A stretch of DNA of 64,000 nt from Nemertoderma westbladi (lineage: Eukaryota; Xenacoelomorpha; Nemertodermatida; Nemertodermatidae). Made by a program: the position numbers and the translations under genes. Below the pieces are notes generated by a model. It did not search any database and was not told the DNA's origin. It saw nothing but the letters and a program-made list of their open reading frames with translations. Positions 1-11,830 of this stretch are shown here, one piece after another. Position 1 is the stretch's first letter; every line of letters begins with the position of its first letter. The DNA is taken from assembly GCA_032718475.1 (NCBI GenBank), contig JAUCBJ010001957.1, positions 1-64,000 on the forward strand, given 5' to 3'.

Positions 1-3000
1 AATAAAGATAATAGGCCTATCGTAAATACCGGTATATCAATTATTTTAGAATAATTGAATTTCTGTTACTTTAGGGTTACTTTGTTACTTTACTTACTTT
101 ATTACCGTTATTTGAGCAGTAATCCAACTGATATTTAGACCTAATGGTTGTATGGTAGGCCTACGATTTATAAATCGTTAGATTTGATTTATAATATATA
201 TATACCCGTTTTAAATGGGTTTTGTCAATGTTTGAAATAAATGTTATTATTTCTGGGGAGTAATCACTACACAAAGCGGTGCGCTTTCAGTGAAGTGTTA
301 CGTACAGGACACTAAAACAAATAATACTAATTTACCTAAGTTACTTAATACTACAATTACGTACAATTCGGGTTGAGATTACAATCTCTAAATAAACATA
401 AAAATTTTACAAAAACACAAATACGAATTTTTAGGGTATTTTTACAAGAAGTCTACAAACCAGCCTAACAAAGGGTTAGAAAACCGGTTATTACAGCGGA
501 CAGGGTACTACGGTATTTGAAATAATAAGTAGTAGTAAATACACTGCGTTGTCTAGATAGGAAAATACCACCGCCTGACGACCTATAGCCGTATCGCTAT
601 AGGTTCTACGTTATGTATCACGGAGTGTTCCTACCTAGAAGTTAATAGAGCTAATCGAATGTGCCTATCAACCACTTTACAACACAAATATAATGCCTAC
701 AATAATTACTTCGGAAAGTATTGTACACTAAACCCTAAATTAGGTACAAGTACTTGTATAACAAATAATCAGTAGTTAAATATACTTGAACAGCTAAAAG
801 AACCACGGCATCTGCTGGAGTGACCGATGCACAAAATCACCAGTCTTGACCTACGCCGAGCAGCCCGTGTAGTACCGGGGTTAATTTAACTATAGCGGTA
901 TGTATAACAAACACAATTACTGTAGGAACAAACTTGGGGACTTGAATGTTGCGAATAATCGCATAAACTCTGAATAATAAATATTACGCTACGCGTACAA
1001 ACTACTCAAACAAAATACAGACCGAACACTGACAGACTACTATCAAGCCTAAACAAACTACGGTATATGCAGACTCCGAAATGATTAGGGAGTATGCGCT
1101 CTAACCCAGTAGTGCGACTTATTCTTTAGTTGGGGGTTTACCTTACAGCATTGCTGCCCCTACTGCCTAATCGTACTTAATCGGACAGATGATCTACACA
1201 CGCGGCAATCCGTTCAGACTTAATAACAGCCAGACAACTATCCAGCCTACAAATTATTTAAATAAAATTATACGCTACCCGTACAGACTTACACAAACAA
1301 AGTACAGACTAAACGATGGCAGACCACTCTCAAGCCTAAATAAACTACGGTATATGCAGACTCCGAAATGATTAGGGAGTATGCGCTCTAACCCAGTAGT
1401 GCGACTTATTCTTTAATTGGGGGTTTACCTTACAGCGTGGCTGCCCCTACTTCCTAACCGTACTTAATCGGACAAGTGCTCTACACACACTGCAATTCGT
1501 TCGGACTTAACAGCAATCAGACAACAGCTTAGCCTACAAATTGTCTATACAATCTGATGAGGTTTACACGCCTTCTGTTCAATACTGGCCTACAAACAAA
1601 TAAAACTTGACAGAAATAAGTAAAAATCTCAATAAAAAACCAGGGCTGCAGTCCCTGATTAATTATTAAGGCCTACTGGTATATAATAATCAAAATCTAA
1701 TAATACTGCTGTAGGTACCGGTCCGGATGATCAGGCAGTCAGGCCTACTGGTTACCGGTCGACCGGTACTTTCGACTTTATTGCTTACTGCAATAAAGAA
1801 GCTATATCCTTTAATGTTCGCGCTTTCAGACCTTTGGCAGTTTAACCCGCCAAATTAGAATGTCTTCTAGATAATAAATCTGCTTTTTAGTCTATGACAA
1901 GTATTTGATTCACTACACTAGTCGAAACCAATCCGTGCGCGACCATTCACCCGCTGGATATTCCCGGGAGATTGGGTTCGACGGTTTAATTTTTTATTGC
2001 TATGTAAGCCTAATGTATTATTCGACTGACAGTATTATATAATCTCTGACAATATTATTCACCTTCGGTAATATTAACAGTTCCTTTAGGACGTGGCGCT
2101 TTATCTATATAAACAGAGTTATGACTTAAACTACTCACAACGATATGGCTTAATTATAATTCACATATATGGCGCATTCTTTAGGAATTGCTTCTTTAAC
2201 AGACTCACTCATACACTATGCTGCACAATACTGCACACTAATCTGCCAATCTTCACTGATTTTAGTCACATATAAAAGGAACACAGGCTGACTCATGTAG
2301 GGTCTATCAAATAACATTAGATTCACTTCAAACCACTTTAACATAAGTCACAATCGTTATTGGTAACCTTTCTCTCTTACCTTCGGTATATCAAGAATAT
2401 TGGGTTGCGGGGTTATTTATCGTTATTCCAAATATAATAATTCATCAACCATATTATGAAGAACTGACAGCAAATAGCAGTATAAAACAACAAGTCAGTA
2501 CCGGTATGTCAGTGCACATAGGCATGAGATATTCAAGTAGTCAGTTGTTTTGTATGTTAAAGGATATATGCCCTTTATAATTAAACCTACTAGTGTACGA
2601 CTAAAAAGCAGTACAGCACAAAATACTTCCAAGCCGTTCTTTCTTTGGCTCAAGACTGAATGTAAACACTGCACATAGGCATTGCGTCATTTCTCGGAAA
2701 TTTTCTGTACAAGGAGCCACAAAAACGCTCTCATTGGCTGACTGAGCTGAGAGACGCCGTAGAACAAAGGAAATCAACACGTATGAATGTCAGCTGTTAA
2801 CCGTAGTCATAGTAACTACTGTTCAAGAGTAGCTCTCACCCTTTTGCGTCACGAATTGCCATAGAATCATAAAATATGCCTTTCACAGTACACATACGGA
2901 GGAAATAGGTCTTAGATCCTCTAAAAACACAGATACAGCAATAATACGGTCTCTTACACTTATTAAATCAACTACAGAGTATTTTAATGTAAAAGATAAT

Positions 3001-3045
3001 AAAAATAACGGGGCAATTCAGCAAAGGCTTTTACACTACATGACA
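1..3045 (-). repeat. Inverted, diverged copy of a long non-coding repeat
   Basis: Read on the minus strand, this segment follows 39155-42250 almost end to end: the poly(A/T)-rich start, the 'acccattaaacggg' block, the tandem ~290-bp units (here about 990-1560) and the block around 2690 with 'ctcggaaattttctgtac'. Similarity is high near position 1 and falls with patchy indels towards 3045, where it stops. No reading frame of note is present. Position 1 lies inside the repeat, so its outer end is not visible. It may be one arm of a very large element or simply an independent older insertion. Confidence 0.85.
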
Positions 3046-3847
3046 TTAATATACCTACCTACCTACCTGTAATTACTAAAAATACTCGAAAGCGCTAGGT
3101 TCTCCCATAGGCTACCAGGGTGGATGGGTTGTTTGTTGTTGACCCATTGTTTAATTGCTTGTAGTTTGGGAGCCAGCTTGCAGCTAAATGGCTTGGCGCT
3201 GAGGATTGCGCTGAGGATTGGCGCTGAGTTTGGGCTCATTTTATGACATCTGATGTGCAAACTGAGTTTAAATTCGACAACTTTTTTTGGACCACCCCAA
3301 CCCTCTCATTTACCTGAGGTCAAAATTGACCTCAAAGGAATCATCTGTTTGAGAAACGAAGGGTTAAGACCTCCGAAAAAGTTTAAATGACACAGCTAAT
3401 GGTCGAGTACAATTCTGCCAAGTTTCAGGTTAAACGGATTAAGAGCAAAGAAATGGGAGGACATTTAATGTTTAGACACGTAGCCATCTAGCGGGAGACT
3501 GTTGAACTGTTGTGATGAAAAAGTCGCTAAATAATGTCAAGTTTTGGACATATTTATGCCTACAAATTTTCAATTCGACAGCTTTAAATCTGACAATGTT
3601 ATTTAATGTCAAAATAGTTACGTCAACAACTATTTGCCATTATTGACATTCTCCTTAACAGTGTCAATTTGCCAAGGCTCCGCCAACTTCGTGGCTCGCC
3701 CCACACACCTTTCAACAATATTGATTTTACTTTATGTACTAAATTAACTCTCACTTTTTTGTATGCTCCCCAAATCCCAGTTATGGGATTGCCCCCCCAG
3801 ATTTGGCCTCTGCCCCCCCAGATATTATGATCACCATACGGGCCTGC
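3046..3847. other. Non-coding stretch, no gene seen
   Basis: Contains a short (acct)n run at 3055-3068 and a small palindrome near 3318-3340 (tgaggtcaaaattgacctca). The short open frames have no recognisable domain. Runs of C in 'gcccccccag' near 3790-3825 resemble the C-rich tips of the foldback element at 7439-15099. Confidence 0.5.
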
Positions 3848-4430
3848 TGCTGTAACCTGTTCCTTTCCCTCAATTTGGTAACAATATCGTTTATTGTTAT
3901 GGTTAGATAAGCCTGCCTCTCTCTATAACCTGTTTATTTCCCTCAATTGGTAACAATATCGTTTATTGTTTTGGTTAGAAAAGCCTGCCTCTGTAACCTG
4001 TTCCTTTCTCTCAATCTGTCAATTGGCTGATTGGTAACAATATCGTTTATTGTGTATAACCTATTCTGCGGTCAGGCAGTATTCATCTACCTGTCTACCG
4101 TATTCTTCAGCATTACATACTGACATATATCGATAGCTGACAGACACTGTGAGACTGTTACCGATACTGCTCTGCTACTGTACTACGATATGGCGAAACT
4201 GGATTGTGACGCCCCTGATGCCAGGACTAACGTGTTTCAGAGCCTCATCCACCTGAACTGTACCGCCGGTACTGTAGGTACAGTAATTGTACATGTACAG
4301 TGTAGTACTGGTGCAGTGTTCTGTAACCTGCTCCTTTCCCTCAATTGGTAAAGTGGTCGTTTATTGTTTTGGTTAGAAAAGCCTGCCTCTGTATCCTGCT
4401 CCTTTCCCTCATCAATTGGTTTAATGACAT
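3848..4430 (+). repeat. Array of dispersed 68-bp repeat (about 5 copies, interrupted)
   Basis: The unit reads roughly 'aacctgctcctttccctcaa' followed by 'ttggtaacaatatcgtttat' and 'tgttttggttagaaaagcc'. Three units lie at 3848-4060 and two more at 4319-4430, separated by unrelated 'tgtactg'-rich DNA. The same unit recurs in the opposite orientation at 7650-7960 and in this orientation at 13640-13745 and 14680-14910, with a lone fragment at 25450. It is non-coding. Confidence 0.8.
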
Positions 4431-5768
4431 GTGTTACTTATATTAGGAATTAGGCCTACAGTATTACTGTACTGTATTATGTGGAGGCCCCCAAACACGT
4501 TAATCCCCTGATGCCTGTAAAAAAAATAAAATAGGCCTAGTTATGAAAAAAAAATTTAATTTTTTTCCCGAATTCTAAATTTTCCCGATTTTTGTCCCGA
4601 ATTCCCAAAATTCCCGAAAATATCAGAGTGTTTTCCCACAGACTGACAGAGACCGACTAGTAACTGAATTTATAAAAAAAGTCTGATTCTTTTCCTAGAG
4701 AGACCTGTTTTCGAGCAAAAAAAATTATATCCACGAGTACGGATTTGTGACATTACCGACTGCAGACTGTACAAGCCTAGCTGCTAAGGTCTACTGTACT
4801 TCTGTTTTGCCTATCACAGCCCAGTAAACAACAAGCGTGTTAGGCGCGTTCGCCAGACGTTCTGGTACATTTCTTGAGGTGCGGGAGAGATTCGCCAATG
4901 ATTCTTGTCTGGGAATAGTTTTCAGGTAAGCGCCAGGAGTGCGTGGCGCATACTAATAATTTCATTAACAGGAATGATTTATCCTTCGAATTCCAAGCAT
5001 GCGTGGTGAATGGGCTGAGAATGCTTGTCTGCGAATAATATTGGTCAGGATCATTTTCGCGGAATTCGTATGTAGAAAGACTGTACTGTATGAGTGGAAC
5101 TGTTGGGTTAACAGCCTGGCCACTCATCACTCACGCTGTTATACACAGGACTAAACTTATATATATTTAAATTTGGGCGCAATTTTTCATGGAGTAATGT
5201 ACTCCATGTCATGAGATGGCAATACTGTTTCACGTTATTTCTGTAGTTTTGATAATTTATTAATTACTGTAGCCTTATTATTTGTGGTACTGTACAACTG
5301 ATGCTGCTGTTTAAATTAATAATTTTAATTTATGAATGTAGGAGGTACAATACTGTATACATTATACAGTATAGTGCTTGTGTCGAGGTGTTTTTGTTTC
5401 AAATATTATTTTCTACAGTACATCATTTCAAGTACATACTGTAATTTATTGTCATACTGGAAAGTGAAAGTGCAATAAAGGTATCGCCAAGTATCATGGG
5501 GAGATGTGGGTTTAATCGCCAAGTACAGTATATGAGAACCGACTACAATGCGTGTGAACTTGAAAAGCTGGAAAAAAACGGAAAAAATTGGTGATCACCA
5601 TGGCCATCATGCAAGTAAGTTAATTACTTATCCGTATAAATAGTAAGAATTGCACTGTAGGCCCTATACAAAACTATACGTGTGTAAAGTTCTCCTGTAG
5701 AGAGGTGGCTTGTTGCGCGACTGATCCTAGCGCAAGACTACAGGACACCGCACCGCAAGTAGGCGGGA
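4431..5768. other. Non-coding stretch, no gene seen
   Basis: Holds a run of short 'cccgaatt' words at 4565-4622 and two degenerate copies of a roughly 110-bp segment around 4895-5045, each containing a form of 'cttgtctgcgaata'. A 96-codon minus-strand open frame spans these copies but shows no family signature and is probably chance. Confidence 0.4.
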
Positions 5769-5790
5769 GGGGGGGGGGGGGGGGGGGGGG
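5769..5790 (+). repeat. Poly(G) tract, 22 nt
   Basis: Uninterrupted run of 22 G, flanked by 'taggcgggag' and 'ttccattacc'. One of several long G or C runs in the window (others at 7482, 15061, 35608, 36945 and 63968). Runs like this are G-quadruplex prone and are also places where an assembly may miscount. Confidence 0.9.
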
Positions 5791-6241
5791 TTCCATTACC
5801 GGTAAACTTATTGTTTCAATATGATTGTCAGTATAATCTATTATTTAATTATTAGATTCATTCTTGTCCAATGTGGCATCTGCCGAAAATATTGTGAGTT
5901 CATTTGTAACTTCATGTTTCCTTTTGGAGTTCGAAATGCACAAAAAGGCAAATTGATTTTACGAATATAGTTATTGAGCGGATTGAGTAAAAATCTTATA
6001 CTAAATGTAATTTAAGTATATTAAACACGCGGTATTTACGCTCTGAATTGTCTGATGTAGACAGACTACAGACGGCATTATATTAATATGAAATCATATA
6101 AGACTGTTAATTCACGATGTATTGTATTTCATTTATTTTAATTCCATTTATTATTATCATTTTTATCGTCATCATTAATACAAGCATCACCACCGCCATT
6201 ATTAATATTCATTGGGAAGCATTGACCCCTATTACTGTAAG
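5791..6241. other. AT-rich non-coding stretch
   Basis: AT-rich DNA with a short run of (att/atc) words at 6140-6200 just upstream of the 19-bp minisatellite. I see no gene, RNA or element end here. Confidence 0.5.
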
Positions 6242-6955
6242 GTGTCCCCCATTAATGTTTGTGCCCCTCATAAATGTTTGTGTCCCTCATTAATGTTTGT
6301 GTCCCTCATTAATGTTTGTGTCCCTCATTAATGTTTGTGTCCCTCATTAATGTTTGTGTCCCTCATTAATGTTTGTGTCCCTCATTAATGTTTGTGTCCC
6401 TCATTAATGTTTGTGTCCCTCATTAATGTTTGTGTCCCTCATTAATGTTTGTGTCCCTCATTAATATTTGTGTCCCTCATTATGTTTGTGTCCCTCATTA
6501 ATGTTTGTGTCCCTCATTAATGCTTGTGTCCCTCATTAATGTTTGTGTCCCTCATTAATGTTTGTGTCCCTCATTAATGTTTGTGTCCCTCATTAATGTT
6601 TGTGTCCCTCATTAATGTTTGTGTCCCTCATTAATGTTTGTGTCCCTCATTAATGTTTGTGTCCCTCATTAATGATTGTGTCCCTCATTAATGTTTGTGT
6701 CCCTCATTAATATTTGTGTCCCTCATTAATGTTAGTGTCCCTCATTAATGTTTGTGTCCCTCATTAATGTTAGTGTCCCTCATTAATGTTTGTGTCCCTC
6801 ATTAATGTTTGTGTCCCTCATTAATGTTTGTGTCCCCCATTAATGTTTGTGTCCCTCATTAATGTTTGTGTCCCTCATTAATGTTTGTGTCCCTCATTAA
6901 TGAGCCCCTCATTAATGTTTGTGTCCCACGTTAATGTTTGTGTCCTGGCCGCTAT
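6242..6955 (+). repeat. 19-bp minisatellite, about 37 copies
   Basis: Head-to-tail units of 'gtgtccctcattaatgttt' (19 bp). Most copies are identical. A few carry single changes (attaatattt, gttagtgt, gattgtgt), one copy lost two bases near 6480, and the last copies from about 6900 are truncated or diverged. The low divergence points to recent expansion or homogenisation. It is non-coding, since the frame shifts every unit and stops occur. Confidence 0.95.
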
Positions 6956-7299
6956 GGGCTTCCGTATATAACTGATTCTTATCACACCTTTACTTAAACT
7001 TGAATTAGTTACAGCGAGTGAACTTGACATGCTATAGAAAATCCGAAAGCAGATTCGGAATCAGCATCGTCCAATTGTATAGAAGTGTATTTTCATATGA
7101 ACAAATTGATATTTGAAAAATAATGCATAAACCCACACAGTGGACTGCCGCGCTTAAAATTTGTAAACTTCAATGTGCTTGAGCACACCCTAAAAATTGA
7201 GATTGATGCTCAAATTTTTTTGGTGTGTTTTCTCATGGAATGGACCCAATTGACACCCTTAGCGATCAAAAAATCACATTTTCGATTTTTAAGAGCCAC
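6956..7299. other. Non-coding stretch before a transposase remnant
   Basis: No clear structure. The open frame running through 7175-7381 becomes meaningful only from about 7310, where it shows Harbinger-like residues; upstream of that it looks random. Confidence 0.4.
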
Positions 7300-7436
7300 C
7301 CTAATATTGAGAATAAATGACCCAGAAATGTACTTCAGGTACATGAGGATGTCACCCAATCGGTTCGACCACCTACTGTAGTTACTAGGCGAAAATCTGA
7401 AAAAATGTCTTCTTTCAGAGAAACCAGACAAATGTG
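7300..7436 (+). pseudogene. PIF/Harbinger transposase, N-terminal fragment
   Basis: The translated segment contains 'DPEMYFRYMRMSPNRFDHLL', which matches the conserved block near the N terminus of Harbinger (HARBI1-like) nucleases, where a charged D-P-E-x-F/Y is followed by R-Y-x-R-M-s-x-x-x-F-D-x-L-L. In functional proteins the DDE catalytic core lies downstream. Here a stop follows the block (7379-7381) and, after about 18 more codons in the same frame that could still be family-like, the sequence runs into the tip of the foldback element at 7439. The catalytic core is absent, so this is a dead remnant that served as an insertion target. Confidence 0.7.
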
Positions 7437-7649
7437 TGTACCGGTGTAACACGAAAATATGCCCCCCCGGGAAATGTGCCCGGGGGGGGGGGGGCATGTT
7501 TTCCTAGGAAAAAATGCCCCCCCGGGCAAATTTCCCTAGGAAAAAATGCCCCCCCTTAGGAAATTATGCCCCCCCTGAATTATACAATAAACAAAACTTA
7601 TTACTACTAAAACTTACAAAAATTATACAAAACAATAAACAGTCATTTT

Positions 7650-7960
7650 ACCAAATGAAGGAAAGGAGCAGGTTACAGAGGCAGGCCTTTCTAACCAAAA
7701 CAATAAACGATCATTTAACTAATTGAGGGAAAGGAGCAGGTTACTGGTTACAGAGGCGGGATTTTCTAACCAAAACAATAAACAGTCACTTTAGCAAATC
7801 AGGGAAAGGAGCAGGTTACAGAGACGGGATTTTCTAACCAAAACAATAAACGATACCATTACCAATTGAGAGAAAGGAGCAGGTTACAGAGGCGGGATTT
7901 TCTAACCAAAACAATAAACAATCACTTTACCAAATCAGGGAAAGGAGCAGGTTACAGACT
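7650..7960 (-). repeat. 68-bp repeat array, left sub-terminal arm
   Basis: Five copies of 'gaaaggagcaggttacagag' begin at 7661, 7729, 7804, 7872 and 7940, giving spacings of 68, 75, 68 and 68 bp. Each is followed by 'gcgggattttctaaccaaaa' and 'caataaac'. The second copy contains a small 'ttactgg' duplication. This is the reverse complement of the unit seen at 3848-4430 and 14680-14910. Confidence 0.9.
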
Positions 7961-9174
7961 TAAAAAAGCTTGGCTGCTTGGAGCTGCTCGGCGCCCACAC
8001 AACACCACACACTCGCACTGCTGTTATACCAGTACTTACTACAGTAGCCTACTGACTTAGATACTTCAGTATGCTGTTCTACATCCCTTACTGCCTTACC
8101 TGCTTACCTTAGGCTATATATGTAATTTAAAGCTTATTATGGGTAGTCAGACAATGTTTGTATCTTATTAGTTGAAATATAATTTAGTAAACTATATTTT
8201 GTAATTTATTATGTTTGTACTAATATTTAGACATTTCAAATGGTTCGAAATGAAATAAATACTTAATAAAAATATATTTAATTACTATAATTAACCATTA
8301 ATACTACAAGGCGCGGCATTTTTATATGTAGTGCCATGGCATGGGACATGGGATGGCAAGTGGTGGATCTGGCGACATGGTAGTGTAAGGAGTTTGGAGT
8401 TATGTTATACAGTATGATTGATTGATAACTTTATATTATTATTACCGTTCCGGTAGGTACTTTATATTCTCACTTTATCTTATCTATCAGGAACTTTATG
8501 TTATTACGATATTATACTATTTATATTTATCATTATTATATATTACGATTGCCTATCCAATATTCCCCACCACAAAGTGAAAAACACAACAATGGCCTTG
8601 AAACTATTTCTTAATTAATTAAATAATTAAGTAACAATCCTGAAAATTAATCTTAAATCAGAAAATTAAACGGGTGAATCCCCTGCAGAGAATTGTCTCA
8701 GTTTTAAAAAGTCGCATTATCAGATAAGTTAAGGGAACCGCCAACCTCATTCAAGCATCCGACAACAAATTTATACATTTCAAACTAAAGTTTCCAAACT
8801 TAAAAACAAAGGATGGCCCCCCGAACAAGGACGCCTTGATCTATACCATACATGAATCGATATGATAAAATCTAAAATCAAAAGACAGTTATTTACCTAA
8901 ATAGATGACACTCAATATTAATATGCCTTGTGTAGTTCCCAAAAAGTTGAATTTATTTCAACCCTTGTGTAGTTGCAAAATTATACATACATATTGCCTT
9001 GTGTAGTTACTATCACATTACCTCGTGTAGAAAAACGACTACAAAAGTGTAGCTACACAAGGCTTTTGTGTAGTAGCTACATTGTGTGTAGTTAGCTACA
9101 TGTGTGTGTGTGTAACAACTACCGGTACACCCAATTCTGAACCAGGCTTAAGCAGGCCCTTCCTATACATACAG
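7961..9174. other. Non-coding interior of the foldback element
   Basis: AT-rich DNA without a gene. From 8930 to 9110 the word 'cttgtgtagt' recurs about six times in both orientations, ending in a hairpin-like block at 9045-9105 with several 'gtagctac' copies and a (tg)n run. Confidence 0.45.
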
Positions 9175-9183
9175 TAAAAACAT

Positions 9184-10207
9184 GGGTATAACTTTTCGCT
9201 GTATCCGTATCCGTATGCATTTGCCGTATCCGTATGTACATACGCGTATGTAATGGATTCCTATGGAGAATAATCCGTATGTAATTTTAAAGATTAGGCA
9301 TTGCGGACCAGTAAGAAGTTCACAATACACATGCAGACTGAAGACAGGTAGGCCTCCTTAAAGCTAAGTGATTTAAAGAGTGTGGCTGCCGCTACCTTTT
9401 ATGTCAAATAAACATTGTACTAGTAGGTCCAGGATGAGTGACAGATGATGTCCTTCAGTCCCGGGATGCGCCACAGCGCTTGTTTTATTGTACTAACTGA
9501 CACCTGGCCGCCCGGTTGGACTTAGATTAATTACTGGCCCCCCGTTGCACTCGCTGACACGTGGTTTGACTAACTGGCACTAGGTTGGTCTTGTTGGCAC
9601 TTGGGGTTAACTAAATACTGGCCCCGAAACGGCGAAAGTAAAGGTATATTTATTATTATATGTTAATAAATTCACAAAGAAGGACAGACTGACACGACGG
9701 TTTTCAATATCTGTGCGAATGTTTATTCCCTTAGCATTCTCATTGCTGCTTCTATCAGTCTATACTATGTATGTTAGTGCCATATACTGTAGCAACCAAC
9801 AACATTCTATAGCCAGGTTGGTGGAAAAACAGTTCAAAAATAAATCATGGTTGGTTAGTTTTCCAAGCGGCGTCAAGAAGAGTTAACTGGTTAATAGGTA
9901 CTGCACTGCTGGCGCATCCCGGGGCTGGCGGACACCGGCTGTCACTCATCCTGGACCTGTCCTGCATTGTTTATTTGACATAAGGTAGCGGCAGCCACAC
10001 TCTTTACTTTAAATCACTTAGCTTTAAGTAGGCCTACCTGTCTTCAGTCTGCATGTGTGTTGTGCACTTCTTACTGGTCCGCAATAATGCCTAATCTCTA
10101 AAATCACATACGGATTATTCTCCATAGGAATCCATTACATACGGCACATACGCGTATGTACATACGGATACGGCAAATGCATACGGATACGGCGAAAAGT
10201 TATACCC
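9184..10207. mobile_element. Mutator-like MITE, 1,024 bp, ~300-bp TIRs, perfect 9-bp TSD
   Basis: The left end begins 'gggtataacttttcgctgta' and the right end is its inverted copy, closing with 'gcgaaaagttataccc'. The inverted repeats run about 300 bp (9184-9480 and 9908-10207) and include the same 'gcatttgccgtatccgtatg' and 'gtggctgccgctacc' blocks. Both sides are flanked by the identical 9-mer 'taaaaacat' (9175-9183 and 10208-10216). Long TIRs with 9-bp duplications are the signature of Mutator-like elements. The 430-bp centre has no transposase, so the copy is non-autonomous. It sits inside the larger foldback element. Confidence 0.9.
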
Positions 10208-10276
10208 TAAAAACATGTAACCAGCTGACCAGCCTGCTCATCAACTCACACAAATACAATTGAATCATTAGGACTA

Positions 10277-11333
10277 TATGAAGCGCCGTTTACGCCAAAA
10301 CTATCTGAATAAATATTATACTCAAGATGTGTCAATAAAAAATATTATACTTAAGATGTATCTAAATTCTCGGCCGAGATTTTCGGCCGAGTTTTTCTCG
10401 GCCGAGATCTCGGCCGAGTTTTCTCTGCCGAGTTTTTCTCGGCCGAGATCTCGGCCGAGTTTTTCTCGGCCGAGAAAGTATTAAAATATGAAACGGCGGG
10501 AAATTTAAAATGGCATTGTATTTGCAATAATTACAGTATTACAGCAGTACAGTACATAAGCCTGCATCCTATTGCTACCGTTTCACTTCACTATCCTACA
10601 CGTGTGCAGCTATGCCTATGGCTGAGGCCAATGCAGCAATGTAGAACTGGTTGGAGGTATCAGCGGTGGGAGGCCTCGTTACGAAATTACGGAGAGGCAG
10701 TTGCACTATTTACGGAATATTGGATTCTCTCGAAGAGATACGGCACGCATTTTGGATGTTAGCGAACGAACTATTTCAAGGCGTTGTAAACAATATGGAC
10801 TGAATAATAATAAATACTCTGATATAGATAATGTATGTAATGTAATGTATATAATGTAATGTGATAAAGCGACATATATTGAGCAATACGCCTAATATCG
10901 GCGAGGTATATTTGAAAGGTGGTTTACGGGCAGTTGGTATACGACAGAGACTACGTGATTAACTAATATATTTATAATTTCATTGTTTATATGCTTTACC
11001 ATTCATGATATTGTATAAACTATTAAGTAATTTAAACAGGACTCCCGATTCAATCGATTCCCGATTCAAAGTATTTAACTGAAACAAACGGTGATAGAGA
11101 ATACGTGATATAGAACGGCAATATCGTTTAATTCCATAAAGTTTAATTAATAAATCAGTTACAAAGTTTAAACAAACTGTTACAACTTTTAAGATTATAA
11201 ATTTTCGGCCGAGAAAACACGGCCGAGAAAACTCGGCCGAGAATTTAGATACATCTTAAGTATAATATTTTTTATTGACACATCTTGAGTATAATATTTA
11301 TTCAGATAGTTTTGGCGTAAACGGCGCTTCATA
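10277..11333 (+). mobile_element. Integrase-type DNA transposon, 1,057 bp, ~210-bp TIRs
   Basis: The ends read 'tatgaagcgccgtttacgcc' on the left and its inverted copy on the right. TIR similarity spans 10277-10490 against 11195-11333, including two 'ataatatta/ttaagatg' blocks and several 'ctcggccgag' palindromes (more on the left). The flanking 6-mers are 'ggacta' (10271-10276) and 'ggccta' (11334-11339), a 6-bp duplication with one mismatch. The element at 30774-32306 has the same TATG start, the same duplication length and a transposase scrap of the same family, so both belong to one superfamily. IS3EU is my best guess for its name. Confidence 0.8.
10650..10860 (+). pseudogene. Transposase N-terminal helix-turn-helix fragment
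   Basis: An open frame of about 65 codons from 10650 encodes 'GRPRYEITERQLHYLRNIGF' and then a residue stretch with 'RRDTARILDVSERTISRR'. This is the GRPR-type helix-turn-helix found at the N terminus of animal transposase proteins that carry a retroviral-integrase-like (rve) DDE core. The frame ends at a stop near 10858 with no DDE core following, so only the DNA-binding part remains inside a 1,057-bp inverted-repeat element. Alternatively it could be a tiny DNA-binding protein from a non-autonomous copy, but nothing shows expression. Confidence 0.7.
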
Positions 11334-11449
11334 GGCCTAATATTAGTCAAAATATTAAATAAATTCATATTGGACGATTAGGCTATGGGAGTGGTGCGAA
11401 TCGGTCAGCTGACAAAGTCGATTCGCCCCAAGCAGTCTGGGAAATTAGC
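11334..11449. other. Short spacer
   Basis: Spacer between the integrase-type element and a palindromic cluster; nothing recognisable. Confidence 0.4.
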
Positions 11450-11530
11450 CCAATAGGGAAACTTAATTATTTCCCTACCGGTAGTTCCCTGTAGGGAAAT
11501 CACAGTATTCCCTATAGGGAAATTATACAA
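11450..11530. repeat. Cluster of TAGGGAAA palindromes
   Basis: Within 80 bp the words 'tagggaaa' or 'tttccct' occur six times in both orientations, including the palindromes 'ttccctgtagggaa' and 'ttccctatagggaa' and a central 'accggt'. It could fold into small hairpins. It may be a remnant of an inverted-repeat end or a binding-site cluster; function unknown. Confidence 0.6.
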
Positions 11531-11624
11531 TATCTTGGTTTTGATTTATTTTACTTGATTTTTATTTATTTTAGACTTTAAATTTCCTGTTTTACTGTTA
11601 ATAATAATGAATAATATAAAGTGC

Positions 11625-11830
11625 GTTACGTTGTGCCGGCAGTGTCGGCGTTACGTTGTGCCGGCAGTGTCGGCGTTACGTTGTGCCGGCAGTGTCGGCG
11701 TTACGTTGTGCCGACAGTGTCGGCGTTACATTGTGCCGACAGTGTCGGCGTTATGTTGTGCCGACAGTGTCGGCGTTACGTTGTGCCGACAGTGTCGGCG
11801 TTACGTTGTGCCGACAGTGTGGCGGGCTAA
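11625..11830 (+). repeat. 25-bp tandem repeat, 8 copies
   Basis: The unit 'ttacgttgtgccggcagtgt' plus 'cggcg' repeats eight times. The first three copies read 'gccggcag'; the later ones read 'gccgacag'. Each copy contains a self-complementary 'gccgacagtgtcggc' block that can form a small stem. All three forward frames stay open through it because 25 is not a multiple of 3 and the unit lacks stops; this is low complexity, not a gene. A reverse-complement array lies at 13005-13168. Confidence 0.95.

Noticed and set aside
4840-5130. 96-aa minus-strand ORF
   Set aside because: Spans two degenerate DNA repeats, has no family signature, and overlaps no other evidence of coding.
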